Part shown: in pieces, positions 30,049-39,630 of the stretch
Layout of the letters: the number at the start of each line of letters is the position of its first letter
How positions within the stretch are numbered: the stretch's first letter is position 1
Assembly: GCF_005222835.1 (NCBI RefSeq)
Contig: NZ_STGA01000044.1
Span: 62,001-126,000, forward strand
DNA: 64,000 bases
DNA from: Rhizobium sp. FKY42
Lineage (GTDB): Bacteria > Pseudomonadota > Alphaproteobacteria > Rhizobiales > Rhizobiaceae
Direction: 5' to 3'
Made by a program: the position numbers and the translations under genes
The notes under the pieces: generated by a model
Told to the model about the DNA's origin: nothing
Seen by the model: only the letters and a program-made list of their open reading frames with translations
Database searches by the model: none

Positions 30049-31062
30049 ATGGGCGTCATGACTTCCACCGAAACTCCGCTGGACGAAAAGGCGATCGTCG
30101 CTGCCGCCGGGCAGGCGCTCGCCGATATCTCAACGGTTCGATCGGAAGTCTCCAAGGTCATCTTCGGCCAGGAGCACGTTGTCGAAAACACCCTTGTTGC
30201 CGTACTTTCCGGTGGTCACGCCCTTCTCGTCGGCGTGCCGGGCCTTGCCAAGACGAAGCTGGTTACGACCCTTGGCACAGTGCTGGGGCTTGATGCCAAC
30301 CGCATACAGTTCACGCCGGACCTGATGCCCTCGGATATCCTCGGCACCGAAGTGATGGATCAGGATGAAAACGGTCGCCGGTCTTTCCGCTTCGTCAAGG
30401 GGCCGGTCTTCGCGCAGCTTCTGATGGCGGACGAAATCAACCGCGCCAGCCCGCGCACCCAGTCCGCACTGCTGCAATCCATGCAGGAATATCACATCAC
30501 GGTCGCTGGCCAGCGTTATGATCTGCCCTCGCCGTTCCATGTTCTGGCAACACAAAACCCGCTGGAACAGGAAGGCACTTACCCACTACCGGAAGCGCAG
30601 CTCGACCGTTTCCTCCTGCAGGTGGATGTTCTTTATCCGGATCTCGCCGCCGAGCGCCAGATCCTGCTGGAGACCACCGGCATTGCCGAGGCACGGGCAA
30701 CCAAGGTCATTGAGGCATCGCGCCTCCAGGAAATCCAGAAGCTCGTCCGCCAGATGCCGGTGAGCGACAAGGTGGTGGATGCGATCCTGTCCATCGTGCG
30801 CTCCGCCCGTCCGGGTCAGGGCAATACGATGATAGACCGTCATGTGGCCTGGGGGCCGGGTCCGCGTGCCGGTCAGGCATTGATGCTATGCGCGCGCGCC
30901 CGTGCGCTCTATGAAGGCAGGCTCGCACCCTCTATCGATGATGTGCACGCTCTTGCCGAACCTGTTCTCCAGCACCGCATGGCCCTGACATTTGCCGCGC
31001 GTGCCGAGGGCATGTCGGTCCGTGATGTCATCAGCGGCCTTGTGAAGCAATCGAACGCCTGA
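30049..31062 (+). CDS. MoxR-family AAA+ ATPase
   Basis: 337 residues. Walker A is the MoxR variant GVPGLAKTK, Walker B LLMADEINRASPRTQSALL, sensor 1 LATQNPLEQEG, followed by the lid domain. MoxR proteins are chaperone-like ATPases that partner von Willebrand A (vWA)-domain proteins to mature or remodel substrates. Start ATG 30049 follows GGAGACCGAAA. First gene of a five-gene cluster with three proteins containing DxSxS motifs, which are its probable partners. Confidence 0.95.
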   Translation: MGVMTSTETPLDEKAIVAAAGQALADISTVRSEVSKVIFGQEHVVENTLVAVLSGGHALLVGVPGLAKTKLVTTLGTVLGLDANRIQFTPDLMPSDILGTEVMDQDENGRRSFRFVKGPVFAQLLMADEINRASPRTQSALLQSMQEYHITVAGQRYDLPSPFHVLATQNPLEQEGTYPLPEAQLDRFLLQVDVLYPDLAAERQILLETTGIAEARATKVIEASRLQEIQKLVRQMPVSDKVVDAILSIVRSARPGQGNTMIDRHVAWGPGPRAGQALMLCARARALYEGRLAPSIDDVHALAEPVLQHRMALTFAARAEGMSVRDVISGLVKQSNA

Positions 31063-31104
31063 TCGGCGATCCTGTAACATGCGTCATCGTTCAAAGGAGC
31101 AGGC

Positions 31105-32019
31105 GTGGCATCCATAGGCCAGATCGTTTCCCAGACACCCGGCAGTGAAGTTCTTGCGCGTGCGCGCCAGCGGGCAGCACTCGTGCCGGATTGCATGGTG
31201 GAGGCGAAGCGGATTGCCAATACGGTGATCTCCGGCTGGCATGGTCGCCGCAAGCGCGGCATCGGCGAAAATTTCTGGCAGTTCCGCCCCTATACCGATG
31301 GCGAAAATCTTTCCCGCATTGACTGGCGACGGTCTGCTCGAGATGACCACGCTTATGTGCGCGACCGTGAATGGGAGGCAGCGCATACAGTCTGGCTCTG
31401 GGCCGACATGTCCCCTTCGATGATGTACAAGTCCACCTATGGCATGGTGTCAAAGGAAAGCCGGGCGCTGGTTCTGATGCTGGCACTGGCTGAAATCCTG
31501 GCGCGGTCGGGTGAGCGCATCGGCTGCCCGGGCGTGATGGAGCCGGTTTCCGCCCGCAACGCCGCCGAGAGACTGGCAACTGCGATCATGCATGCGCCGC
31601 CAACCGAAGGCCTGCCGCGAACGGACATGATCCGCGGCGCAAGCGATGTCGTTCTCATCGGTGACTTTCTGGACGATGCGGACAAAATCATGGAACGCCT
31701 CTCGCCGCTGGCAAAACGCAGTCTGCGCGGCCACGTGATTGAGGTAGCCGATCCGGCGGAAGAGATTTTCCCCTATGCGGGACGCACGGAATTCACCGAT
31801 CCGGAAACGGGCGAAAAGCTGACCTCCGGTCGTGCCGAAACGCTGCGAGACGATTACCAGCGCGCCTATCTCGCGCGCCGTGAAAATCTTGGGCAGTCGC
31901 TGCGCCGGATGGGCTGGAGTTTCATCTTCCATCGCACCGATCACCTGGCTTCAGAGGCACTGGTGGCCGTTCACGGTCATCTGTCCGGCAATCCGCCGCG
32001 CCTGGCAGGAGGCCGCTGA
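31105..32019 (+). CDS. DUF58 protein with vWA-like motif
   Basis: 304 residues from GTG 31105 (AAGGAGCAGGC). DUF58 core: RKRGIGENFWQFRPYTDGE, SRIDWRRSARDDHAYVRDREWE, then WADMSPSMM with the DxSxS metal-ion-dependent adhesion site (MIDAS). The family accompanies MoxR. It is soluble, with no membrane segment, so is probably the cytoplasmic substrate-adaptor of the set. The stop overlaps the next start (TGATG). Confidence 0.93.
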   Translation: MASIGQIVSQTPGSEVLARARQRAALVPDCMVEAKRIANTVISGWHGRRKRGIGENFWQFRPYTDGENLSRIDWRRSARDDHAYVRDREWEAAHTVWLWADMSPSMMYKSTYGMVSKESRALVLMLALAEILARSGERIGCPGVMEPVSARNAAERLATAIMHAPPTEGLPRTDMIRGASDVVLIGDFLDDADKIMERLSPLAKRSLRGHVIEVADPAEEIFPYAGRTEFTDPETGEKLTSGRAETLRDDYQRAYLARRENLGQSLRRMGWSFIFHRTDHLASEALVAVHGHLSGNPPRLAGGR

Positions 32020-34826
32020 TGGGAGCCCTCGCCTTCGCAAGCCCATTCATATTGATCGCGCTTGTGGTTCTGCCTGCCATCTGGTGGTTGCTGCGTTTGA
32101 CACCGCCGAAGCCGCAGTCGGAAGTGTTTCCGCCGCTGGCCATTCTCGCCAAGGTTCTGAAGCGGGAAGAAACCCCTGCCCAGAGCCCCTGGTGGCTGAC
32201 GCTTTTGCGGATACTGATGGCGGCAGCCCTGATTTTTGCCATCGCGAACCCCATTTTGAACCCACGGACCGGCTCCTTGAACAATGGGGGGCCACTTGCT
32301 CTGATCGTCGATAACAGCTGGTCCACGACTGCGGACTGGCAGCGCCGCGTGGAAACGGCAGCGATGCTGATTGACGATGCGGAGCAGGCCAATCTGCCGG
32401 TCTCCATCGTGTTCACGGCGGATGCGACGCATGACGGGGTCCCTGCAAGTGCTGCCGCTGCCCGTGAGAAGCTGGCCGCAGCACAACCAAAGCCACTTCC
32501 GCCCATGAGAGAACGAGCCGCAGATGCGCTTGTTGAGGCGTTCAATGGCTCCCGGCCTGGTACGCTCGCATTTCTCAGCGATGGCATAGCCACGGCTGAA
32601 GACGAGAACATGGCGGCAGACCTCTCCAGTCTTTCGGCTGCGGATGTGCGCCTGATCACTGGAGACGGCACGAACGCGGTTGCGCTGACACAGGCCGCAA
32701 ACGATTCCGGCGCCATGAAGGTAACCGTCGAGCGCCTGTCGCGTGATGGCGCCCGCAGCCTCACCGTCAACGCGCTCGATCAGCAGGGTCGTTCGCTTGC
32801 GACGGCACCGTTGAACTTCGTCGCAGGCGCCGCAACGGCGACCGCCGAAATTGCAGCACCGTTCGAACTACGCAATGACTTTGCAAGACTTGCGATCGAT
32901 GGTCTGGCCACCGCCGGATCGACCCACCTTCTGGATGACGGTTTCAAGCGCCGCCGTGTTGCCCTTCTCTCCGGCGATAGCAGCAATGAAGTGCAGCCGC
33001 TTCTTCAGCCACTTTACTATATCAGCCGCGCCTTGCAGCCCTATGCCGATATCATCGAGCCGAAGAGCTCGGATCTGACGGCATCGCTGCCGGAGGTTCT
33101 GAATACCAACCCGTCCGCCATCATCATGGCAGATATTGGCCGCTTGCCTGCGGAAACCTATGAGCCGCTGCAACGCTGGCTGTCGCGCGGTGGCGTGTTG
33201 ATCCGTTTCGCCGGTCCGCGTCTCGCAGCGGCACCAGCAGACGATCCGCTGGTTCCTGTCAATCTGCGCCGCGGCGAGCGTGCGCTGGGTGGCGCTCTTT
33301 CCTGGGCGGAACCGCAACCGCTCGCCGATTTCCCGTCTATCGGACCCTTTGCCGGAATGCCCCGCGCGGAGGACGTTACGGTCAACCGGCAGGTGCTTGC
33401 CGAACCCTCGCCGGATCTGGCAGAGCGCACCTGGGCAAGCCTTGCTGATGGAACGCCGCTGGTGACGACGCGTGAGGTGAACGCCGGTCGCATCGTGCTT
33501 TTTCACGTCAGCGCCGAAGCAACCTGGTCAGACCTGCCTCTGTCCGGATCCTTCGTTGAAATGTTGCGCCGCCTGATGCAGGTTGCCCGCGCCGGTGGAG
33601 CACAAACCGCTTCGCAGGGCGGAGAGGCGGCCGTCGCTCTGCCTCCCTATCGTCTGCTGAACGCGGAAGGCGTTCTGACGACCCAGATCGACTCGGCAAA
33701 ACCGCTGACGACGGCACCGGGCAAGGTTACATCCGCGTCTTTCGATCATCCGCCGGGGCTCTATGGCAATGAGGACGGTTTCAGCGCCGTCAACCTTCTG
33801 CCACCCACAGCCAAGCTGGAACCCGTCAACATCTCTGTCGAGGGCATGACCGTCGCCCGCGAGGGTCTCATTGGCCGCGAAGCCGTGTCGCTAAGGCCTG
33901 CGCTGTTTACGCTTGCGCTGATGCTCCTGCTTCTCGATACGCTGATTGTCCTCCTCATGAATGGTGCCTTTTCCAGAGTTACACGGCGCGGCCGGATTGC
34001 GGCCGTCTTGGCTGCCTTGATTGCTCTGCCCTTTACCCTGCCCGCTCCAACCGCCCATGCGGCGGATACGAGACCCGGTGACGAACAGGCACTGGAACGG
34101 CTGGATACGACCCATCTTGCCTATGTCATCACCGGCGAGCCGGAAGTTGACCGCATATCTGAAGCGGGCCTCGAAGGTCTGACCCAGTTTCTGACCTTTC
34201 GAACGGCACTGGAACCCGGCGCACCGGTTGGCCTCGACATTTCAAAGGATGAGCTGGCCTTCTACCCGATGATCTATTGGCCGATCTCCGCAACCGCACC
34301 CATGCCCAGTGCGGCCACGATTTCGCGTATCGATGCCTATATGCGAAACGGCGGCACGGTTCTGTTCGATACCCGCGATCAGATTTCGTCTTTCGATGGC
34401 AGCTCGACCTCGGCCAATGGCCAGCGGCTGCAGGACATTCTGGCCAACGTCGATATCCCGGCACTGGAGCCGGCGCCCGCAGACCACATCCTGACGCGCG
34501 CCTTCTATCTGTTGTCCAATTTTCCGGGTCGCTACAGCGGAAGCCCCATGTGGGTGCAGGCTCGCCAGGAAGCGCGCAATCCGGATCGGCCGCTCGCTGC
34601 CTCCGGGGATGGTGTCAGCCCGATCCTGATTACGGCAAACGATCTGGCGGGTGCCTGGGCGATCGATGAAAACGGCATCCCGCTGCTGCCGACCGTGCCC
34701 TCGGACGAAATGCAGAGGGAATATGCCTATCGAACCGGCGTGAACATCATGATGTACATGCTGACCGGCAACTACAAGGCGGATCAGGTGCATGTGCCGG
34801 ATCTGCTGCAGCGGCTCGGCCAGTAG
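32019..34826 (+). CDS. BatA-like vWA membrane protein with C-terminal DUF4159
   Basis: 935 residues. Two N-terminal helices (about residues 6-24 and 62-82) are of the aerotolerance BatA type (SPFILIALVVLPAIWWLLRL). A vWA-like domain follows with IVDNSWS (DxSxS) and FLSDGIA, then a large periplasmic region. Two further helices lie near residues 630-680, and the final about 230 residues correspond to DUF4159 (ELAFYPMIYWPIS, GGTVLFDTRDQ). Co-translated with the DUF58 gene (1-bp overlap). Probably assembles a MoxR-dependent envelope complex; function unknown. Confidence 0.9.
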   Translation: MGALAFASPFILIALVVLPAIWWLLRLTPPKPQSEVFPPLAILAKVLKREETPAQSPWWLTLLRILMAAALIFAIANPILNPRTGSLNNGGPLALIVDNSWSTTADWQRRVETAAMLIDDAEQANLPVSIVFTADATHDGVPASAAAAREKLAAAQPKPLPPMRERAADALVEAFNGSRPGTLAFLSDGIATAEDENMAADLSSLSAADVRLITGDGTNAVALTQAANDSGAMKVTVERLSRDGARSLTVNALDQQGRSLATAPLNFVAGAATATAEIAAPFELRNDFARLAIDGLATAGSTHLLDDGFKRRRVALLSGDSSNEVQPLLQPLYYISRALQPYADIIEPKSSDLTASLPEVLNTNPSAIIMADIGRLPAETYEPLQRWLSRGGVLIRFAGPRLAAAPADDPLVPVNLRRGERALGGALSWAEPQPLADFPSIGPFAGMPRAEDVTVNRQVLAEPSPDLAERTWASLADGTPLVTTREVNAGRIVLFHVSAEATWSDLPLSGSFVEMLRRLMQVARAGGAQTASQGGEAAVALPPYRLLNAEGVLTTQIDSAKPLTTAPGKVTSASFDHPPGLYGNEDGFSAVNLLPPTAKLEPVNISVEGMTVAREGLIGREAVSLRPALFTLALMLLLLDTLIVLLMNGAFSRVTRRGRIAAVLAALIALPFTLPAPTAHAADTRPGDEQALERLDTTHLAYVITGEPEVDRISEAGLEGLTQFLTFRTALEPGAPVGLDISKDELAFYPMIYWPISATAPMPSAATISRIDAYMRNGGTVLFDTRDQISSFDGSSTSANGQRLQDILANVDIPALEPAPADHILTRAFYLLSNFPGRYSGSPMWVQARQEARNPDRPLAASGDGVSPILITANDLAGAWAIDENGIPLLPTVPSDEMQREYAYRTGVNIMMYMLTGNYKADQVHVPDLLQRLGQ

Positions 34827-34835
34827 GATATCGGG

Positions 34836-36908
34836 ATGAATATTGAATTGTCACCCTTTCTGCCGTGGTCTGTTCTCGCCGTTCTCGGCCTCCTCGCGCT
34901 GGTGCTGGTTACCCTTTCGCTTTGGCGCGGCATGCGGGGCGCAACGCTTCGCGCCGTCGCGCTTGCTGTTCTTCTCCTGTCGCTGACCAATCCAACCCTG
35001 ACGCAGGAAGACCGCGAGCCACTATCGACCATCGTTCCTGTGATTGTGGACCGCTCCCAGAGCCAGCAAACTGCCGAGCGTACCCGCCAGACCGATCAGG
35101 CATTACAGGCACTTACCGACCGTCTTTCACGCTTTCCACGCATCGAGCCTCGCATCGTTGAAGTGAAGGATGAGGATACCGACACACCCTCGACCCGTCT
35201 CTGGTCCTCGCTCAACGCAGCAACCGCCGATGTTCCGCCTGCGCGGGTGGGCGGCGCGATCTTCCTGACAGACGGACAGGTGCATGATCTGCCCGGCACC
35301 AATCAGGATCTTGGCTTCACTGCGCCCATCCATGGCCTCATCACCGGCCGCGCAGGCGAATATGACCGACGGGTACAGGTTGTGAAAGCGCCACGCTTTG
35401 GCATCGTGGGCGAAGAGCAGGAAATGACCCTGCGCGTGGTGGATGAAGGTCCGGCACCGGGCGGGGCTGCATCTGTTACGATCCGTATGAATGGTGAAGT
35501 GATTGGCACTCTGCAGGCGAATCCGGGCGTCCCGCTCCCCTTCCGCTTCAATGTGCCACGCGGCGGCAACAACATCATGGAGTTCTCCGTGCCGGAAGTG
35601 GCAGGCGAAGTCAGCGCCGCCAATAATCGCGCCGTCCATGTCATCGATGGAATTCGCCAGAACCTGCGCGTTCTGCTGGTATCCGGCGAACCACATGCAG
35701 GTGAGCGAGCCTGGCGTAACCTGCTGAAATCAGATGCCTCCGTTGATCTGGTCCATTTCACCATTCTTCGGCCAAGCTTCAAGCAGGATGGCACGCCGAT
35801 CAACGAGCTTTCGCTGATCGCCTTTCCAACACGCGAATTGTTCATCGAGAAGATCAATGATTTCGACCTGATCATCCTCGACCGCTACCAGAATCTCGGC
35901 ACGACCCCCATCCTGCCGATGCTCTATTACGATTACATCGCGCAATATGTGGAAAAGGGTGGCGCCCTGCTCGTTGCAGCGGGCCCGGAATATGCCGGCG
36001 AATCCTCCATCGCCTTGACACCACTTTCCACCGTCTTGCCTGCTTTGCCGAGCGGCAGCGTCCACAATGCCCCGTTCTTCCCGCGCCTTTCGGATGAAGG
36101 CAAGAAGCATCCCGTGACGCGTGGACTGGATGGCGCAGCCGCAGAGCCGCCCGCCTGGGGACGCTGGTTCCGCACGGTGGATGTGGATCCGCCACAGGGC
36201 CAGACTGTCATGCTTGGCGAGGGCACCCGCCCCCTTCTGGTTCTGAACCGGAAGGGCGAAGGCCGCATTGCAACTCTGTTATCGGATCAGGGATGGTTGT
36301 GGGCGCGCGGGTTTGAAGGCGGCGGCCCGCATGTGGCTCTCTACCGGCGCATCGCACACTGGCTGATGAAGGAGCCGGAGCTTGAGGAAGAGGCTCTGAC
36401 CGCCCGCACCGTCGGCCGAACCCTGGAGGCGACGCGCCAGACCATCGGCGACGATCCGGGGCCAGCCACCATCCGCTATCCTTCCGGAAAGACGGAGACG
36501 GTCGTCTTCACCGCCGCTGGACCGGGGCTCTACCGGATCGAGAAGCGGATGGATGAAACCGGCCTTTTCGAGATCCGAAACGGCGAGTTGTCCACGCTTG
36601 TCCACATCGGCAATGTCGATGCACCTGAATTTCAGGCCATGATTTCGACCGGCGATGTACTCGCGCCCTATGCCCAGAAGACGCGTGGCCTGATCAGCCG
36701 CGTGGCCAATGGCGACGGTGTGACGATACCAGACCTGTTGCCGGTTCGGGGTGAGGTCAGGATCAATGATCCGAACCGTATGGTCATCCGCATGACGGAC
36801 GAGACTGTGCTAAAGGGCATCGATTCGACACCGCTTTTTGCCGGTTTTGCAGGACTGGCAGCGCTTCTCTTGGCGATTTCCGCCATGTGGTGGCGCGAAG
36901 GACGGTAA
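34836..36908 (+). CDS. Large vWA-like / glutamine-amidotransferase-like membrane protein
   Basis: 690 residues. Two N-terminal helices (about 10-30 and 37-52), then VPVIVDRSQSQ with a DxSxS MIDAS motif and IFLTDGQVHD, so this is a third vWA-type protein. The middle has a Rossmann-like region (NLRVLLVSGEPHAGERAW, FDLIILDRYQ, GGALLVAAGPEY), as in class I glutamine amidotransferase-like folds without a clear catalytic Cys. A C-terminal anchor (LFAGFAGLAALLLAISAMWW) ends the protein. It lies 9 bp after the BatA-like gene, in the same operon as moxR. Confidence 0.85.
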   Translation: MNIELSPFLPWSVLAVLGLLALVLVTLSLWRGMRGATLRAVALAVLLLSLTNPTLTQEDREPLSTIVPVIVDRSQSQQTAERTRQTDQALQALTDRLSRFPRIEPRIVEVKDEDTDTPSTRLWSSLNAATADVPPARVGGAIFLTDGQVHDLPGTNQDLGFTAPIHGLITGRAGEYDRRVQVVKAPRFGIVGEEQEMTLRVVDEGPAPGGAASVTIRMNGEVIGTLQANPGVPLPFRFNVPRGGNNIMEFSVPEVAGEVSAANNRAVHVIDGIRQNLRVLLVSGEPHAGERAWRNLLKSDASVDLVHFTILRPSFKQDGTPINELSLIAFPTRELFIEKINDFDLIILDRYQNLGTTPILPMLYYDYIAQYVEKGGALLVAAGPEYAGESSIALTPLSTVLPALPSGSVHNAPFFPRLSDEGKKHPVTRGLDGAAAEPPAWGRWFRTVDVDPPQGQTVMLGEGTRPLLVLNRKGEGRIATLLSDQGWLWARGFEGGGPHVALYRRIAHWLMKEPELEEEALTARTVGRTLEATRQTIGDDPGPATIRYPSGKTETVVFTAAGPGLYRIEKRMDETGLFEIRNGELSTLVHIGNVDAPEFQAMISTGDVLAPYAQKTRGLISRVANGDGVTIPDLLPVRGEVRINDPNRMVIRMTDETVLKGIDSTPLFAGFAGLAALLLAISAMWWREGR

Positions 36909-37328
36909 ATGGCGTTTGATCTGGTTGTTTCCGACATCGTGACGCCGGATCTGGAAGAGGCCATCCGAAAGCCGCTGCTCGATTATAACACTGCCCGATT
37001 TGGCGACAGTGGTAAGCGCGACCTTGCGATCTGTCTGCGGTCAGAAAACGGAACAGTCGTCGGCGGTCTCATCGGATGGACCGCGCGAGACTGGCTTTAC
37101 GTGCAGCTTCTCTACATTCCTGAAGAAAACCGGGGCCATGGCCTTGCAGGTCGACTTTTGTCCATGGCGGAAAAAGAAGCCAAGGTGCGCGGCTGCGTCG
37201 GTTCCTATCTCGATACAATGAACCCGGACGCGCTGCAAACCTATCTGAAATACGGCTACAGGGTTATCGGCAAGAATGGCCCCATGTCCGGCGGCCAGTT
37301 CATTCATTGGCTGAACAAGGTTTTCTGA
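36909..37328 (+). CDS. GNAT-family acetyltransferase, moxR cluster end
   Basis: 139 residues from ATG 36909, which directly follows the previous TAA. The acetyl-CoA loop PEENRGHGLAGRLLSMAEKE matches the Q/R-x-x-G-x-G/A motif, followed by YLDTMNPDALQTYLKYGYRV, typical of small-molecule acetyltransferases. Substrate unknown. It may be a passenger rather than part of the MoxR machinery. Confidence 0.88.
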   Translation: MAFDLVVSDIVTPDLEEAIRKPLLDYNTARFGDSGKRDLAICLRSENGTVVGGLIGWTARDWLYVQLLYIPEENRGHGLAGRLLSMAEKEAKVRGCVGSYLDTMNPDALQTYLKYGYRVIGKNGPMSGGQFIHWLNKVF

Positions 37329-37336
37329 AAAACAGC

Positions 37337-37870
37337 TTATTCGGCGGCCATAGCCAGCGCCACCGGCTGCCAATCCTGCCAGGCAATTTCGCCCTTCAGG
37401 CGAGCATGAACATTTTCGCCAAGCGGCACCACCAGAATGCGCGCCGGATCGGTCGGTCCTGGGAAAGTCAGGGCGTTATAAGCGACGCGTTCGAAACCAA
37501 GCGGCATGTAATAGGGCGCGTCACCAACCAGAATGACGGCCTCAGAGCCCTTGCGCCGTGCAGCTTCAATTGCGATGCGGACCAGTTCGCGCCCGATACC
37601 GCGGTTCTTGTGCGATGGCCGTACGGCAAGCGGCCCCAGCAGGTGCCCGTCCACCTCGCCTGCCCTCACGGCGGTCATCCGCACAGAGGCAATCGTCTCG
37701 CCGTCATCTGCGCAGATGAAAGACAACGAACGATCATGCGGACCCTGTTCGCGAATACGCTGCGATGACTTGGTAAATCGACCGGGACCAAAAGCCTCGG
37801 CATTGATCAACTCAATGATTTCATCGTGAGAAGCATCTTCAGTGAGGTAGACAAGATCGTGCTTGTTCAT
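37337..37870 (-). CDS. GNAT-family acetyltransferase (YhbS-like)
   Basis: 177 residues from ATG 37870; a TTG at 37894 extends the frame by eight residues without support. LGPLAVRPSHKNRGIGRELVR is the acetyl-CoA loop (RxxGIG), and ILVGDAPYYMPLGFERV is the YhbS-type continuation. Substrate unknown. Convergent with the preceding GNAT gene, 8 bp apart. Confidence 0.88.
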   Translation of the reverse strand: MNKHDLVYLTEDASHDEIIELINAEAFGPGRFTKSSQRIREQGPHDRSLSFICADDGETIASVRMTAVRAGEVDGHLLGPLAVRPSHKNRGIGRELVRIAIEAARRKGSEAVILVGDAPYYMPLGFERVAYNALTFPGPTDPARILVVPLGENVHARLKGEIAWQDWQPVALAMAAE

Positions 37871-38114
37871 GAGCAGCCAGACCAGAAAAGACAAAACAAC
37901 AGCATTGTGAACGACGCCAAGGGGGCGTCCGGCAGTTCAATCAACGTCGTCGAAGTGTCAGGGTCTGGGCCATTAACGATTTCCTCGCTTGGAAAATCGC
38001 AATAACAGTAAAATTTATGGTCGTCTATCGAAAACACACTGTCTTCATTGCGGAACTCGCTTTTCATTCGAGGACTTGTATCGTTGCAACGACGACAGCG
38101 AGGAGATTGAACGC

Positions 38115-39098
38115 ATGGGAATGCTTGTCGAAGGCCAGTGGCAGAATGTCTGGTATGATACGAAGTCGACGGGTGGGCATTTCAAGCGCGATGCCTCCCG
38201 CTTCCGCAACTGGATCACGCCGGATGGCTCTCCGGGTCCGTCCGGTGAAGGCGGTTTCCAGGCGGAGGCGGGCCGCTACCACCTTTATGTATCACTCGCC
38301 TGCCCCTGGGCGCACCGCACGCTGATCTTCCGCAAGCTGAAGCAACTGGAAGACATGATCAGCGTCTCTGTCGTCAGCCCTCTGATGCTCGACAATGGCT
38401 GGGAATTCAAGCTGGAAGACGATGCGGATGCGACACCTGACCACTTGTTTGGCAGCCAAGCGCTATGGCAGCTCTATGTGCGCGCGTATTCGACCTATTC
38501 AGGCCGCGTAACGGTGCCGGTTCTATGGGACAAAAAGAACGACACGATCGTTTCAAACGAATCGGCGGAAATCATCCGCATGTTCAATTCGGCCTTCGAT
38601 GCACTGACCGACTCGACCCTGGATTTCTATCCGCCGTCACTCAGAACGGAAATCGACGCACTGAATGCTCACATCTATGATGCGGTCAATAACGGCGTCT
38701 ACAAGGCTGGATTTGCGACGACGCAAGCTGCCTATGAGGAAAACGTCACTGCGCTGTTCGATATGCTGGATGAGCTCGACCGCCGCCTGGCAAGCCAGCG
38801 CTATCTCTTCGGCAGCCAGTTGACGGAAGCGGACTGGCGCCTGTTCACCACCCTTGTGCGGTTCGATCCGGTCTATGTCGGCCACTTCAAATGCAACATT
38901 CGCCGTATAGCCGACTATCCGGCGCTCTCAGCCTATCTGCGGGATCTGCATCAGCACCCCGGCATCAGGGAGACGGTCAACCTGCGGCACATCAAGCATC
39001 ACTACTATCGAAGCCACAAGACCATCAATCCCACAGGTGTGGTGCCGGTTGGACCACAACTCGATCTCGACGCTCCGCACGAGCGTGATCGCGTCTGA
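38115..39098 (+). CDS. Glutathionyl-hydroquinone reductase (omega-type GST)
   Basis: 327 residues from ATG 38115 (AGGAG nine bases upstream). The N-terminal thioredoxin-like domain has SLACPWAHRT, the CPWA motif with the nucleophilic Cys of glutathionyl-hydroquinone reductases (YqjG/PcpF/ECM4 family). It is followed by VPVLWDKKNDTIVSNESAEIIRM, which binds glutathione, and the all-helical C-terminal domain. It reduces glutathionyl-hydroquinones arising from quinone stress. The open frame from 37989 has no likeness to the family. Convergent with the Nudix gene, 2 bp apart. Confidence 0.93.
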   Translation: MGMLVEGQWQNVWYDTKSTGGHFKRDASRFRNWITPDGSPGPSGEGGFQAEAGRYHLYVSLACPWAHRTLIFRKLKQLEDMISVSVVSPLMLDNGWEFKLEDDADATPDHLFGSQALWQLYVRAYSTYSGRVTVPVLWDKKNDTIVSNESAEIIRMFNSAFDALTDSTLDFYPPSLRTEIDALNAHIYDAVNNGVYKAGFATTQAAYEENVTALFDMLDELDRRLASQRYLFGSQLTEADWRLFTTLVRFDPVYVGHFKCNIRRIADYPALSAYLRDLHQHPGIRETVNLRHIKHHYYRSHKTINPTGVVPVGPQLDLDAPHERDRV

Positions 39099-39100
39099 CG

Positions 39101-39589
39101 CTACCAGATCTCCTGCTTTGGCCGCTCACCAGAAAGCTCCTTCAACCGCCGCAGCGTTGCGGCGGTCACATCCGCAGGCAGCTGGTCGAGAGAAAAGAAC
39201 CCGCTCTCGGCAATTTCCCGGTCAGGTGCTCGTGGCGCCGTTTGCCGGACATTCACCCGATACAAGATCACGTGATCCCGCTTGCTGGCGCGACTGTTCT
39301 GATAGACCTGAAACAGCTGCGGCTCGCCATCGATCTCCAGATTGCCCTCCTCGCGGAGTTCTTTTGCCAAAGCGAAGGCTACGGTTTCGCCGTGTTCCAC
39401 GCCCCCGCCGGGAAGATACCAGCCCGGAACATAAGTATGACGAACCAGAAAGATGCGGCCTTGCGCATCGAAACAGGCTGCGCGAACCCCAAGCGTCATG
39501 CCTCGCGTGAAGGCAAATAGCCGATGAAGGACCGAAACGATAAGCCTCGTCCGTAATCCGCTGATTTCCTGTATTCCTTCATTGCTCAT
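39101..39589 (-). CDS. Nudix-family protein with degenerate box
   Basis: 162 residues from ATG 39589. The Nudix box reads GGGVEHGETVAFALAKELREEGNL: the first Gly, Glu and EL-EE are kept, but the Arg is Lys and the last Gly is Asn. The catalytic Glu residues that bind metal remain, so activity is possible but not assured. Substrate unknown. The next gene on the other strand starts only 41 bp away, and the start has no strong ribosome site. Confidence 0.8.
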   Translation of the reverse strand: MSNEGIQEISGLRTRLIVSVLHRLFAFTRGMTLGVRAACFDAQGRIFLVRHTYVPGWYLPGGGVEHGETVAFALAKELREEGNLEIDGEPQLFQVYQNSRASKRDHVILYRVNVRQTAPRAPDREIAESGFFSLDQLPADVTAATLRRLKELSGERPKQEIW

Positions 39590-39630
39590 GCGGGTTGCCC
39601 CCTTGGCCTGCAAGCTCTATGTCTCGAGCA

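Noticed and set aside
37867..38067. 66-codon minus-strand open frame overlapping the start of the GNAT gene by ATGA
   Set aside because: The overlap is suggestive of coupling, but no ribosome site precedes it and the sequence has no recognisable likeness; I could not support it.
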